Source: Arthrobacter sp. C2 (GTDB lineage Bacteria > Actinomycetota > Actinomycetes > Actinomycetales > Micrococcaceae). Taken from it: a stretch of DNA of 64,000 nucleotides. Shown in pieces: positions 26,223-34,509 of this stretch. Position 1 is the stretch's first letter; each line of letters starts with the position of its first letter. The stretch lies in assembly GCA_024207135.1 (NCBI GenBank), contig CP042428.1, positions 3,224,001 through 3,288,000 on the forward strand, written 5' to 3'. A program made the translations under genes and the position numbers. The notes beneath the pieces were generated by a model, which saw nothing but the letters and a program-made list of their open reading frames with translations, had not been told where the DNA came from and did no database searches.

Positions 26223-26239
26223 CGCATGAAATGCGGATT

Positions 26240-26267
26240 TTGCACGAGCGAAAAGCTCTGGTAGAGT
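26240..26267 (+). promoter_or_regulatory. Second promoter before tRNA-Asp
   Basis: TTGCAC (26240-26245), a 16-bp spacer and TAGAGT (26262-26267) lie between tRNA-Glu and tRNA-Asp, so tRNA-Asp and tRNA-Phe may also be transcribed separately. Confidence 0.5.
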
Positions 26268-26302
26268 TCTTGTCTTGTGAGCGAGGGAGACTTCGCGAGT
26301 AA

Positions 26303-26376
26303 GGCCCTGTAGCGCAGTTGGTTAGCGCGCCGCCCTGTCACGGCGGAGGTCGCGGGTTCAAGTCCCGTCAGGGTCG
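26303..26376 (+). tRNA. tRNA-Asp (anticodon GTC)
   Basis: A 74-nt cloverleaf. The acceptor GGCCCTG pairs with CAGGGTC, the anticodon stem is CCGCC/GGCGG around CTGTCAC, and the T-arm is GCGGGTTCAAGTCCCGT. CCA is not encoded. Confidence 0.96.
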
Positions 26377-26432
26377 CTTTGGTTTTCTGGTTCGCCGGAG
26401 GATCTCGGTGATCATCTTGCCTGATGATGCCA

Positions 26433-26505
26433 GGCTCTGTAGCTCAGTTGGTAGAGCGTTCGACTGAAAATCGAAAGGTCACCGGATCGACGCCGGTCGG
26501 AGCCA
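26433..26505 (+). tRNA. tRNA-Phe (anticodon GAA)
   Basis: A 73-nt cloverleaf. The acceptor GGCTCTG pairs with CGGAGCC and the anticodon stem TTCGA/TCGAA encloses CTGAAAA. The T-loop reads ATCGACG, giving GGATCGACGCC in place of the common TTCGAAT. CCA follows in part (ACCACC). Confidence 0.95.
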
Positions 26506-26513
26506 CCATCTAA

Positions 26514-26541
26514 AACCCTCTTGGAAACAAGGGGGTTTTTG
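26514..26541 (+). terminator. Intrinsic terminator of the tRNA cluster
   Basis: Arms AACCCTCTTG (26514-26523) and CAAGGGGGTT (26528-26537) form a 10-bp stem with a GAAA tetraloop, followed by TTTTTGCTTT on the plus strand. This is a classical rho-independent terminator. Confidence 0.9.
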
Positions 26542-26744
26542 CTTTAACAAGAATCGCGGCCAGCGACGCCCGCTGCTGACAGCTTGTAGGCCTAGAGGCA
26601 CAAATGTATGTCTGCCCCGTATCCGGCCCCGAGAGCGGCGGAGTCCCTGCCCACCTGACAATTCTTGCGATATGCGTCACGTTCAGTTGTAGGCTGGGGA
26701 CGTACGCCGAGTGCCGTGTGGCGAGCGCAGAGAGGACCGGAACC

Positions 26745-27182
26745 GTGGATCATGAACTGACGGTGCACAACCTGCCCGAAACGGAAGCCAGCGGAACCAC
26801 AAGAATCACCGACCTTGCCGTGGCAAAGGTTGCAGCCGCCGCGGCCCGCGCAATTCCGGGAGTGCATTCCCTGGGATTGGGCACCTCGCGGGCGTTGGGT
26901 GCCCTGCGCGGTGCGGTGGGATCGCCCCAGGAGCCGGCCCACGGGGTCAGCGTCCAAGTGGGGACCCGGCAAGTTGCCATCGACCTGGTGCTCACGGCGA
27001 ACTACGGGGTCCGCCTGCACGACCTGGCCGGCGCGGTGCGTGAAGCGGTATTCAATGCCGTCCAGGACCTAACCGACTTCGAGGTCATTGAGGTCAATAT
27101 CGAAATCGGCGATGTCCACATTCCCGTCTCCGTTGCGGGATCCGAGAAACGTCGCGATGCGACTGTGGAGGAACAGGCATGA
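26745..27182 (+). CDS. Asp23/Gls24 family envelope stress protein
   Basis: A 145-residue Asp23 domain protein, first of a five-gene operon. The core runs from TTRITDLAVAKVAAAAARAI, through VQVGTRQVAIDLVLTANYGV, to VIEVNIEIGDVHIP. Asp23 proteins collect at the inner membrane face via the AmaP anchor and counter alkaline and cell-wall stress. The GTG at 26745 is used; AGAGGA lies upstream. TAGGCT at 26692-26697 could be the -10 box. The stop overlaps the next gene (ATGA). Confidence 0.85.
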   Translation: MDHELTVHNLPETEASGTTRITDLAVAKVAAAAARAIPGVHSLGLGTSRALGALRGAVGSPQEPAHGVSVQVGTRQVAIDLVLTANYGVRLHDLAGAVREAVFNAVQDLTDFEVIEVNIEIGDVHIPVSVAGSEKRRDATVEEQA

Positions 27183-27370
27183 AACCCACACTGATTGGTG
27201 CGCTCCTGGGAGCCATCTTGGCCTGGGCGGCGCTGGCCCACGGTCTGGGCGGGTTCCTGCTCATGGCTCTGTTCATGGCGATCGGCGCCTTGGCTGCCCG
27301 GGTTGCCGGCGGACGGGTCGACATGCGTGCGATCCGGGACGCGCTGACCGGTCGACGATCCTCGTCATGA
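27179..27370 (+). CDS. DUF2273 small membrane protein
   Basis: A 63-residue protein with one long hydrophobic hairpin (LIGALLGAILAWAALAHGLG, then FLLMALFMAIGALAARVAGG) and a basic C-terminus. DUF2273 proteins are regular partners of Asp23 and AmaP genes. It overlaps both neighbours by four bases (ATGA). Confidence 0.82.
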   Translation: MKPTLIGALLGAILAWAALAHGLGGFLLMALFMAIGALAARVAGGRVDMRAIRDALTGRRSSS

Positions 27371-27729
27371 GCCAGCAGCCCCCTGCCACGCTGCGCGATC
27401 CGGGGGTTCCCCCGCGCGCGGGCTACACCAGGGTCAGCGCCCAGGCGCTGGCCGGCACGGCGCGTGCGGTGGCGGCCGATGCCTTTGGTGTCGATCCGTC
27501 CCTGGTGAGGGCGTTCCTGCGTGACGACGCCGGATACCTGGCCTTGTTCATCCAGCTGCCCGTGCCGCTCACGGATGCCGGCGGCATGGCCCGCGGCACG
27601 GTGCTTGGCCGGGTGCGCGAGAAGCGCGCGGGCATCGGCGAGCAATTCACCGCACTTACCGGTTCCCTGGTCAGCCGAGTGGATGTGCGCGTCACCGGCA
27701 TCGTGGACCAGACCCAGGGGAGACACTGA
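27367..27729 (+). CDS. Asp23-operon small protein, unknown domain
   Basis: A 120-residue soluble protein. The part after residue 20 resembles an Asp23-like beta-alpha domain (ALAGTARAVAADAFGVDPSL, then LALFIQLPVPL and VSRVDVRVTGIVD), matching the Asp23/Gls24-related second paralogue seen in actinobacterial operons. It starts in the stop of the DUF2273 gene, and its own TGA overlaps the next ATG (TGATG at 27727). It probably joins a complex with the neighbouring Asp23 protein (inference). Confidence 0.7.
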   Translation: MSQQPPATLRDPGVPPRAGYTRVSAQALAGTARAVAADAFGVDPSLVRAFLRDDAGYLALFIQLPVPLTDAGGMARGTVLGRVREKRAGIGEQFTALTGSLVSRVDVRVTGIVDQTQGRH

Positions 27730-28304
27730 TGCCGGAGCAGCCAGGGGGAATCCGTGAGCGCGAGTTGACCAGCGGGCGCTCTCCCGCAGCGATCGCCGCG
27801 GCCGCGTTGGTCATCCTGGTGTGCCTTTATGCCCTCTTTGAAGCGGCACTCAAGGCCCTGGGGCAGGAGCCTCTGGTGGCCACCCCGGAAACCTGGTGGC
27901 TCTGGCTTTCCACCCTTCCTGGGAGCCTGCCGCCTGCCGGGCTGGCGGCCATCGGACTGGCCTCGGCCCTGTTTGGCCTGCTGCTTCTGGTGCACGGGCT
28001 GCGCCGCGGAAGGCGCGCACGGCACGCCCTGGCCTGTGAGGATGCAATCCTCATTGTCGACGACCAGGTGTTGGCCGCCTCGCTGGCCCGCCGGGCACGG
28101 GCGGAAGCCGGCGTCGGCCCGGGGCAGGTGCTGGTCACGGTGAACGGCGAACGCGTCGAGGTGCAGCTCAGCCCGACATCGGGCACCCCGGTCAACCCGG
28201 CTGCGGTCGTTGCCGGCCTGGAGGACGAGCTGCGGCTGAACCTGGTGGAACCGGCTCCGAGGGTCTACCTGCGGGTTGCCGAACGCGGGGTGGTCGGGCA
28301 ATGA
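27729..28304 (+). CDS. DUF6286-like membrane anchor protein of Asp23 operon
   Basis: A 191-residue protein with two membrane segments (AIAAAALVILVCLYALFEAA and LAAIGLASALFGLLLLVHGL) followed by a cytoplasmic domain of about 100 residues with ARRARAEAGVGPGQVLVTVN and ending PAPRVYLRVAER. It matches the membrane protein usually found after the Asp23 and DUF2273 genes in actinobacteria (DUF6286). It overlaps both neighbours and is probably part of the membrane complex. Confidence 0.72.
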   Translation: MPEQPGGIRERELTSGRSPAAIAAAALVILVCLYALFEAALKALGQEPLVATPETWWLWLSTLPGSLPPAGLAAIGLASALFGLLLLVHGLRRGRRARHALACEDAILIVDDQVLAASLARRARAEAGVGPGQVLVTVNGERVEVQLSPTSGTPVNPAAVVAGLEDELRLNLVEPAPRVYLRVAERGVVGQ

Positions 28305-28915
28305 ACCGGACCCCGAGACTTCTCAACAGGATGGTCCTGTCCTTGTTGGGCCTGCTGCTGCTGGCCGGCGGCCTGAACGCGCTGCTGGTCGCGATCTCCG
28401 AGGGCTACGCCCGCGGATGGCGGAACGTGGCCTCGGGTCTCGGCGCGTGGTTCGACGCGATGCTGGCCGAGACCACCTTGCCGGGCCAAAAGGACTCCTG
28501 GCTGTGGATCGTGGTGGCCGCCTTGCTGATTTGTGCCATCCTGGTGATGCTGTGGTGGATTGCCGTCCAGGGCAGGGGCCGGGGCGGCGACTACCTGTCC
28601 ACGTACATTCCCGATGAGTCCATGCCCGGCCGGGTGGAAATCTCCCAGAGCACCGTGGAACAGGCGCTGCGCCACTTCCTGGGCCGGCGCGGCGACGTGG
28701 TCTCGATCAACGTCAGTGTGTGGGAGTTGGGTCCCGAGGCCGGGCTGCGCATCAAGGTCCAGCCCCGCAAGGGAACCGCCCCGGGGGCGCTGGGCAGGGA
28801 TGTCGCCACCGCGGCGCGGCTCGCCCAGGCCGCCCTGGGCGTTGGCGGGCCCGTGCTCATCTACCTGGTGGTGGGCACGCGCTCCCGCTTTGCGCGGTCC
28901 GAACGCGTCTTGTGA
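28301..28915 (+). CDS. amaP: AmaP-like alkaline shock membrane anchor protein
   Basis: A 204-residue protein with two membrane segments (LLNRMVLSLLGLLLLAGGLN and SWLWIVVAALLICAILVMLW) and a C-terminal cytoplasmic Asp23-like domain (VEISQSTVEQALRHFLGRRG, GLRIKVQPRKGTAP). The layout equals AmaP, which tethers Asp23 to the membrane in Staphylococcus. It is the last gene of the operon and starts within the previous stop (ATGA). The converging YdcF gene ends nine bases later without a clear terminator. Confidence 0.78.
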   Translation: MNRTPRLLNRMVLSLLGLLLLAGGLNALLVAISEGYARGWRNVASGLGAWFDAMLAETTLPGQKDSWLWIVVAALLICAILVMLWWIAVQGRGRGGDYLSTYIPDESMPGRVEISQSTVEQALRHFLGRRGDVVSINVSVWELGPEAGLRIKVQPRKGTAPGALGRDVATAARLAQAALGVGGPVLIYLVVGTRSRFARSERVL

Positions 28916-28924
28916 CCGGTGGTG

Positions 28925-29929
28925 TCAGCGCTGGTTGGCGATGACCGCCATGACCAGCACGGCGGTGAACCCCATGAAGGGCAGGCACAGCAGCGCATGC
29001 AGCCACTTGTGCTCCACCAGCACCGCCACGTATTCGCGCAGGAAGGCGCTGGGCAGGTAGTACCTGGCGGTGGGGGCACCCACCACCTCGGCGTCGATCC
29101 GCAGCCTGCGGGCCAGCAGGGCCGCGCGCAGCACGTGGTAGTTGTTGGTCACCGCCAGCAGCGGGCCGCTGCGGCCTGACTCCGCAAACAGCTCCGAGGA
29201 GAGCAGCAGGTTTTCCTCGGTGTTCACTGACTTGCCCTCCACCATGACATCCCCCGGAGCCGCCCCGGCGGCCACCAGGTACTCGCCCATGGCAACTCCC
29301 TCGGGGCGCGGCTCGTCGTGTCCCTGCCCGCCGGAGGGAATCAGCAGCGGCCTCGGCGAGGTGTCGCGGTAGATCTGCAGGGCCCTGTCCAGGCGGCTGC
29401 GCAGCAGCGGGGGAACTTCGCCGTCGATCAGCCGGGAGCCCAGCACCACGATTCCCTGCGGCGTTTCGCGGAACGGCATGCGCCCGTAGGCGATGGCGTA
29501 CGCCAGGAACACGACGAACACCACGCCGAAGTAGCTGCACAGGAAAAAGAGCAGCGCCGCCAGCCCGATTGCCAGGGGGCTGAGCGTGAGCACCAGGGCC
29601 ACCGCCAGGATCGGCAGGGCAATCAGCAGCAGGCCCAGCAGCAGGGAGACCATGTTGCCCAATCGCCTGCCCTCGGAGCGGAACATCACCACGCCGTTGT
29701 GGATCAGGGCGGCGGCCAGCGCCAGCACTGCCAACGGGGCCACGGCCAGCAAGGCCAGGAAAACATAGGACGCACCGGGAACCCAGCGTGAAACCAGGTT
29801 GCCCGCCTCGAGCAGCAGCAGATAGCAGGCGGCCACCAGGACCACGCCGTTGCGCAGCATCCGGCGATCCCGGCGGCGCAGGTAGAAGTACAGGGCAAAG
29901 AGCAGAAGGGCCGGGATCAACGTCACCAC
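28925..29929 (-). CDS. YdcF/SanA family protein (DUF218)
   Basis: A protein of 333-334 residues. The N-terminal half has five or six membrane segments and the C-terminal half is the DUF218 domain: GIVVLGSRLIDGEVPPLLRS, SRLDRALQIYR, LLIPSGGQGHDEPRPEGVAM, GKSVNTEENLLLSSEL and TNNYHVLRAALLARR. SanA/ElyC relatives affect envelope integrity and lipid carrier use. Tandem GTG codons occur at 29929 and 29926; TAGTCT (29938-29933) lies six bases before the second, so 29926 may be the real leaderless start. Confidence 0.85.
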   Translation of the reverse strand: MVTLIPALLLFALYFYLRRRDRRMLRNGVVLVAACYLLLLEAGNLVSRWVPGASYVFLALLAVAPLAVLALAAALIHNGVVMFRSEGRRLGNMVSLLLGLLLIALPILAVALVLTLSPLAIGLAALLFFLCSYFGVVFVVFLAYAIAYGRMPFRETPQGIVVLGSRLIDGEVPPLLRSRLDRALQIYRDTSPRPLLIPSGGQGHDEPRPEGVAMGEYLVAAGAAPGDVMVEGKSVNTEENLLLSSELFAESGRSGPLLAVTNNYHVLRAALLARRLRIDAEVVGAPTARYYLPSAFLREYVAVLVEHKWLHALLCLPFMGFTAVLVMAVIANQR

Positions 29930-30078
29930 TTGAGACTATCAACCGGATAGCAGCACCGGGCCATCGCGCTCCGGCGCCGGCACCCACTCGAGGGCCGGGG
30001 GACGCTTAGCGGTGACCAGGGGTCCTTCGGCGAACGCCATGGCGCACGCATGGCAGGGGCGAGCCGTTGAGGGCCCGG

Positions 30079-30930
30079 CTAGTTGGCCCGGGCGAGCTGG
30101 CGGACCGCCAGCCAGCGGTTGGAGAGCCTGCGGTAGGAGGCCGCGGCCCCGGTCATGTCGGATTCGGCCAGCGACTCGATGCCCAGGCGCAGGTCGTGCG
30201 GGGAATCATCCGGCCACACCAAGGTGGCAATGCGCCCGTAGTCGAGTTCAACCACCGATTCCTTGTCGAAGAGCTGCAGCCATTCGCTCAGGGCCGCGAG
30301 CTCGTCGAGCAAGTCCATCTCCGGCGCGTGGATCGCCAGGGTGGCCGCGGCATAGCGGACGCGGTCCAGGGCCTGGTGCAGCGGGGTGTAGATCCGGCTG
30401 GAGAGCAATTCCTCCCCGTCCTCGATGACATCCACCTCGTCGTCCTCGTGCACCAGGATCAACCAGCCGAAGGGGATGCCCCAGGTCGCGGTGCGGGTGT
30501 GCAGGTGGGCCAGGTCGTCGGTGAAGCGCTGCCGGTCCACGCGCGCGGCGTTGGCCGCCCGGGCGGCGCTGGGCACCAGCAATTCCAGCAGCTGCGGGCG
30601 CATGGAACCGTCGAGCTGTTCCGAGGCCAGGATGGTGCGCGTGGCCAGCTGGTCCGGGCAGTACAGGGTGTTGACGGCGCCGTCCCAGGAGGTGGTGACA
30701 AGCCTGCGGAAGACCTCGGTGTGGTGGTGCGGGAACGGGTCGGAGGCCGGGCGGGTCAGTCGCGCCAGCGCCGCGGCCGCGCTGGCATCCTCCAGTGCCT
30801 CGCGGTTCACCCGGCCGGTGGCCACGGCCACCAGCTGGTCGGCATCCGAAAAGGCACGCAGGGGCTCGAAGACGCGCAGGTAGGAGGTCGGCGGGAGGGC
30901 TCGCCGACTGGAACCACTTGCCTGCGCCAT
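30079..30930 (-). CDS. Conserved hypothetical protein, unknown function
   Basis: A 283-residue soluble, acidic protein I cannot place in a family. It is probably mostly helical, with repeated hydrophobic heptads and a His-rich spot SDPFPHHHTEVFRR at about residue 66. A central region WLILVHEDDEVDVIEDGEEL is strongly acidic. It has no signal peptide or membrane segment and lies three bases downstream of the exonuclease III gene, so it is likely co-transcribed with it. Any function is speculative. Confidence 0.6.
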   Translation of the reverse strand: MAQASGSSRRALPPTSYLRVFEPLRAFSDADQLVAVATGRVNREALEDASAAAALARLTRPASDPFPHHHTEVFRRLVTTSWDGAVNTLYCPDQLATRTILASEQLDGSMRPQLLELLVPSAARAANAARVDRQRFTDDLAHLHTRTATWGIPFGWLILVHEDDEVDVIEDGEELLSSRIYTPLHQALDRVRYAAATLAIHAPEMDLLDELAALSEWLQLFDKESVVELDYGRIATLVWPDDSPHDLRLGIESLAESDMTGAAASYRRLSNRWLAVRQLARAN

Positions 30931-30933
30931 GGC

Positions 30934-31737
30934 CTAGTCCAGCTCCACGATCACCGGGACGTGGTCCGAGGCGCCCTTGCCCTTGCGTTCCTCGCGGTCG
31001 ATCTGCGCGTCGACGACACGCGCGGCCAGCGCGGGGGAGGCCAGGGTGAAGTCGATCCGCATGCCCTCGTTCTTCGGGAAGCGCAGCTGCGTGTAGTCCC
31101 AGTAGGTGTAGGTCTTGGGGGTGTCGGTGCGCGGGCGGACCACGTCGACGAACCCGGTCTCCAGGAAAGCCTCGAAGGCGGCACGCTCCGGGGCCGAGAC
31201 ATGGGTGAGGTTGTTCTCGTGGAAGAAGCCGATGTCCCAGACGTCCTCGTCGCGCGGGGCGATGTTGAAATCGCCCATCAAGGCGACCTGCGCCTCGGGG
31301 TCCTGCCCGAGCCAGCCCGCCGCCTGCTTGTTCAGCGTGTCGAGCCAGGAGAGCTTGTAGGGCATGTGCTCGTCGTCCAAGGCGCGGCCGTTGGGCACGT
31401 ACAGGCTCCAGATGCGCACCCCGCCGCAGGTGGCGCCGATGGCGCGGGCCTCCTGCACGGGGTCCTTGCCCCCCTTGCCGAAGGCCGGCTGCTCCACGAA
31501 GGTGCGTTCGACGTCTTCAAGGCCCACGCGGGAGGCGATGGCCACGCCGTTCCACTGGCTGAATCCGAAGTGGGCCACCTCGTAGTCGTTGTTCTCGAAC
31601 AGTTCCCAGGGGAAGTTCTCGTCCTTGCACTTGGTTTCCTGGATGGCCAGGACGTCGACGTCGCTGCGGCGCAGCCAGTCCTCGACGCGGTCGGCACGGG
31701 CACGGAGGGAGTTCACATTCCAAGTAGCAATCTTCAC
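30934..31737 (-). CDS. xthA: Exodeoxyribonuclease III
   Basis: A 267-residue AP endonuclease/3'-exonuclease. EEP-fold catalytic motifs are WNVNSLRARADRVEDWL, LAIQETKCKDENFP (metal Glu34), SLYVPNGRALDDEHM, LMGDFNIAPRDEDVWD and the terminal KGKGASDHVPVIVEL with its Asp-His pair. It acts in base-excision repair of abasic sites. The start codon is GTG 31737, six bases after TAGGTT (31749-31744), which suits a leaderless transcript. Confidence 0.93.
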   Translation of the reverse strand: MKIATWNVNSLRARADRVEDWLRRSDVDVLAIQETKCKDENFPWELFENNDYEVAHFGFSQWNGVAIASRVGLEDVERTFVEQPAFGKGGKDPVQEARAIGATCGGVRIWSLYVPNGRALDDEHMPYKLSWLDTLNKQAAGWLGQDPEAQVALMGDFNIAPRDEDVWDIGFFHENNLTHVSAPERAAFEAFLETGFVDVVRPRTDTPKTYTYWDYTQLRFPKNEGMRIDFTLASPALAARVVDAQIDREERKGKGASDHVPVIVELD

Positions 31738-31815
31738 CCTCCCAACCTATCAACTTCGGTGCACTCGGTCAGGTTTGGGAACCAGCAATCGGCGGGGCGC
31801 CCCGCCCCTAGCAAT

Positions 31816-31833
31816 TTAGTAGGAAGTCCGAGT
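31816..31833. promoter_or_regulatory. AGTAGGA-type operator copy 1 (upstream of mmsA)
   Basis: TTAGTAGGAAGTCCGAGT is shared, with two differences, with 40736-40753. Together they approximate an AGTAGGA-NN-TCCTACT dyad. The site lies 84 bases before the mmsA start. Confidence 0.6.
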
Positions 31834-31916
31834 ATATTTTTGGGTACAGGGCGTGGTGCGCATCACAGGACGTTGCCGCGTTTTTCGCAAGTTCTTGCCG
31901 AAGGAGCATCAATCAC

Positions 31917-33416
31917 ATGACTCGTGAACTGACCCACTACGTGGGCGGCGCCCACGTCGCCGGAACCTCCGGGCGTTTCTCCGACGTGTACAACCCCTCC
32001 ACCGGGGCCGTGCAATCGAAGCTTCCGCTGGCCTCGGCCGACGAGGTACGCGCCGCGATCGCCGTGGCCGAGGCGGCCCAGGTCGAATGGGGACAGGTGA
32101 ACCCGCAACGCCGGGCCCGCATCCTGAACAAGTTTGTCGAGCTCGTCTACGCGAACATGGACGAGCTGGCAGCACTGCTGACCAGCGAGCACGGCAAGAC
32201 CTTCCCCGACTCCAAGGGTGACATCCAGCGCGGGCTCGAGGTCATCGAGTTCTGCGCCGCGGCCCCGTCCCTGCTCAAGGGCGAATTCTCCGACAGCGCC
32301 GGAGCCGGCATCGACGTGCACTCGATGCGCCAGCCCCTGGGCGTGATCGCCGGAATCACCCCGTTCAACTTCCCGGCCATGATCCCGCTGTGGAAGGCCG
32401 GACCGGCACTGGCCTCGGGCAACTCCTACATCCTCAAGCCCTCCGAGCGCGACCCCTCCGTGCCGCTGCGCCTGGCCGAGCTCTTCACCGAGGCCGGCCT
32501 GCCCGACGGGGTGTTCAACGTCGTCAACGGCGACAAGGAGGCGGTGGACACGCTGCTCGAGGACCCGCGCGTGAAGGCCATCGGGTTCACCGGATCCACC
32601 CCGATCGCCCAGAGCATCTATGCCTCCGCCGCCGCGCACGGCAAGCGCGCCCAGTGCTTCGGCGGGGCCAAGAACCACCTGGTGATCATGCCGGACGCGG
32701 ACCTGGAAATGGTTGCCGACGCCCTCATGGGCGCGGGCTTCGGGTCCGCCGGCGAACGCTGCATGGCCATCTCCGTGGCCATCCCGGTCGGCGAGGCCAC
32801 GGCCGATGCCCTGGTCTCCAAGCTGAAGGAGCGCATCGGGAAGCTGAAGGTCGGCGACGGCATGGACGAGAGCGCCGACTTCGGCCCGGTCGTGGCCCAA
32901 AGCGCCAAGGAACGCATCGAAGACTACATCCAGGTCGGCGTGGACGAAGGCGCCTCGCTGCTGATCGACGGCCGCGGGCTGAACGTGGCCGGGCACGAGG
33001 ACGGCTTCTGGGTCGGTCCCACGCTCTTTGACAACGTCACCGAGGACATGAGGATCTACCAGGAGGAGATCTTCGGGCCGGTGCTCTGCGTGGTGCGCGC
33101 CAAGGACTACGAGGAGGCGCTGCGCCTGCCCAGCGAGCACCGGTACGGCAACGGCGTGTCCATCTTCACCCGGGACGGGGACACCGCGCGGAACTTCTCC
33201 TCGCGCGTGCAGGTCGGCATGGTCGGGGTCAACGTGCCGATCCCGGTGCCGATCGCCTACTACACCTTCGGCGGCTGGAAGGCCTCCGGGTTCGGGGACC
33301 TGAGCGAGCACGGGTCCGACGGCTTCCGCTTCTGCACCAAGACCAAGACCGTCACCACACGCTGGCCCTCGGGCATCCGCCAGGGTGCCAGCTTCGTGAT
33401 GCCGGAGGGCAGCTAG
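31917..33416 (+). CDS. mmsA: CoA-acylating methylmalonate-semialdehyde dehydrogenase
   Basis: A 499-residue aldehyde dehydrogenase of the MmsA branch. The nucleophile is Cys282 in GSAGERCMAISVAI; ITPFNFPAMIPLWK and FGGAKNHLVIMPDAD are MmsA-type substrate and cofactor signatures. It converts methylmalonate semialdehyde plus CoA and NAD+ to propionyl-CoA at the end of valine and inositol breakdown. AAGGAG lies ahead of ATG 31917. It heads the mmsA-HIBCH-mmsB set, with four bases to the next gene. Confidence 0.93.
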   Translation: MTRELTHYVGGAHVAGTSGRFSDVYNPSTGAVQSKLPLASADEVRAAIAVAEAAQVEWGQVNPQRRARILNKFVELVYANMDELAALLTSEHGKTFPDSKGDIQRGLEVIEFCAAAPSLLKGEFSDSAGAGIDVHSMRQPLGVIAGITPFNFPAMIPLWKAGPALASGNSYILKPSERDPSVPLRLAELFTEAGLPDGVFNVVNGDKEAVDTLLEDPRVKAIGFTGSTPIAQSIYASAAAHGKRAQCFGGAKNHLVIMPDADLEMVADALMGAGFGSAGERCMAISVAIPVGEATADALVSKLKERIGKLKVGDGMDESADFGPVVAQSAKERIEDYIQVGVDEGASLLIDGRGLNVAGHEDGFWVGPTLFDNVTEDMRIYQEEIFGPVLCVVRAKDYEEALRLPSEHRYGNGVSIFTRDGDTARNFSSRVQVGMVGVNVPIPVPIAYYTFGGWKASGFGDLSEHGSDGFRFCTKTKTVTTRWPSGIRQGASFVMPEGS

Positions 33417-33420
33417 TCCC

Positions 33421-34509
33421 ATGGCCGAACCCGAAGTCCTCTTTGAGGTGCGCGGCACCCTGGGCGTGATCACGCTGAACCGGCCGCGGGCGGTCAATGC
33501 CCTGACGGCCTTCATGGCCGAGGCCATGCTCGAGACCCTTACCGACTGGGCGCAGGACCCGGCGGTGGACCAGGTGCTGGTGCGCGGGGCCGGGGAGCGC
33601 GGGCTGTGCGCCGGAGGCGACATCGTGGCGATCCACCGCGACATCGCCTCCGGCGGCACGCAGACCGCGGGCTTCTGGGCGACCGAATACCGGCTCAACT
33701 CCCTGATCAACGCCTATCCCAAGCCCTACATCGCCTACATGGACGGGCTGGTCCTGGGCGGCGGCGTGGGCATCTCCGCCCACGGCAGCCACCGGCTGGT
33801 CACCACCCGGACACGCAGCGGCATGCCGGAAACCACCATCGGATTCGTCCCGGATGTCGGGGGCACCTACCTGCTCTCCCGCGCCCCGGGGCAGACCGGC
33901 ACCCACGCAGCCCTGACCGGGGAGCACCTGGGCGCCGCCGAGGTGCTCTACCTGGGACTGGCCGATCACCTGATCGACTTCAACCGTGCGGAGGAACTCT
34001 TCAGTGCCCTGGAGCAAGCCCCTGTCGCTGATCTCCTGCCCGGCTTCATCCTGCCGGCCCCCGCCTCCCAGCTGGAATCCTGGCGCCCCTGGCTCGATGT
34101 CGCCTACGGGCACGACGAAGTCGAAGCCATTGTTGCCGCACTGGCGGTCCTGGCAGACGCGGGCAACGAGGAAGCCCGGATGTCGGTGGAGACGCTGGCG
34201 AAGAAATCGCCGACGGCGCTGAAGCTGACCCTGGCCTCGCTGCGCCGGGCCGGGGAGTTGGCAACCCTCGAAGAGGCCCTGGAGCAGGAGTACCGGGTGG
34301 GGCTGCGCGCCCTGGCCTCCCGCGATTTCCCCGAGGGCATCCGCGCCCAGGTCATCGACAAGGACTACGCCCCGGCGTGGAACCCCGCCACCCTGGCCGA
34401 GGTGGACCGGGAGCTGGTGGAAGCCAGCTTTGCCCCCCTGGGGAGCCGCGAACTCAAACTGAACCCACGCGTGCCGAGCGACACGACGATGACCGGAGGA
34501 AGAACATGA
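33421..34509 (+). CDS. 3-hydroxyisobutyryl-CoA hydrolase (enoyl-CoA hydratase family)
   Basis: A 362-residue crotonase-fold enzyme of the HIBCH group. The oxyanion-forming segments are GLCAGGDIVAIHRDI and LGGGVGISAHGSHRLVTTRT, and SGMPETTIGFVPDVGGTYLL matches HIBCH. The C-terminal extension (EEARMSVETLAKKSPTALKL) is diagnostic: hydratases are about 100 residues shorter. It hydrolyses 3-hydroxyisobutyryl-CoA to 3-hydroxyisobutyrate in valine degradation. The stop overlaps mmsB by four bases. Confidence 0.9.
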   Translation: MAEPEVLFEVRGTLGVITLNRPRAVNALTAFMAEAMLETLTDWAQDPAVDQVLVRGAGERGLCAGGDIVAIHRDIASGGTQTAGFWATEYRLNSLINAYPKPYIAYMDGLVLGGGVGISAHGSHRLVTTRTRSGMPETTIGFVPDVGGTYLLSRAPGQTGTHAALTGEHLGAAEVLYLGLADHLIDFNRAEELFSALEQAPVADLLPGFILPAPASQLESWRPWLDVAYGHDEVEAIVAALAVLADAGNEEARMSVETLAKKSPTALKLTLASLRRAGELATLEEALEQEYRVGLRALASRDFPEGIRAQVIDKDYAPAWNPATLAEVDRELVEASFAPLGSRELKLNPRVPSDTTMTGGRT

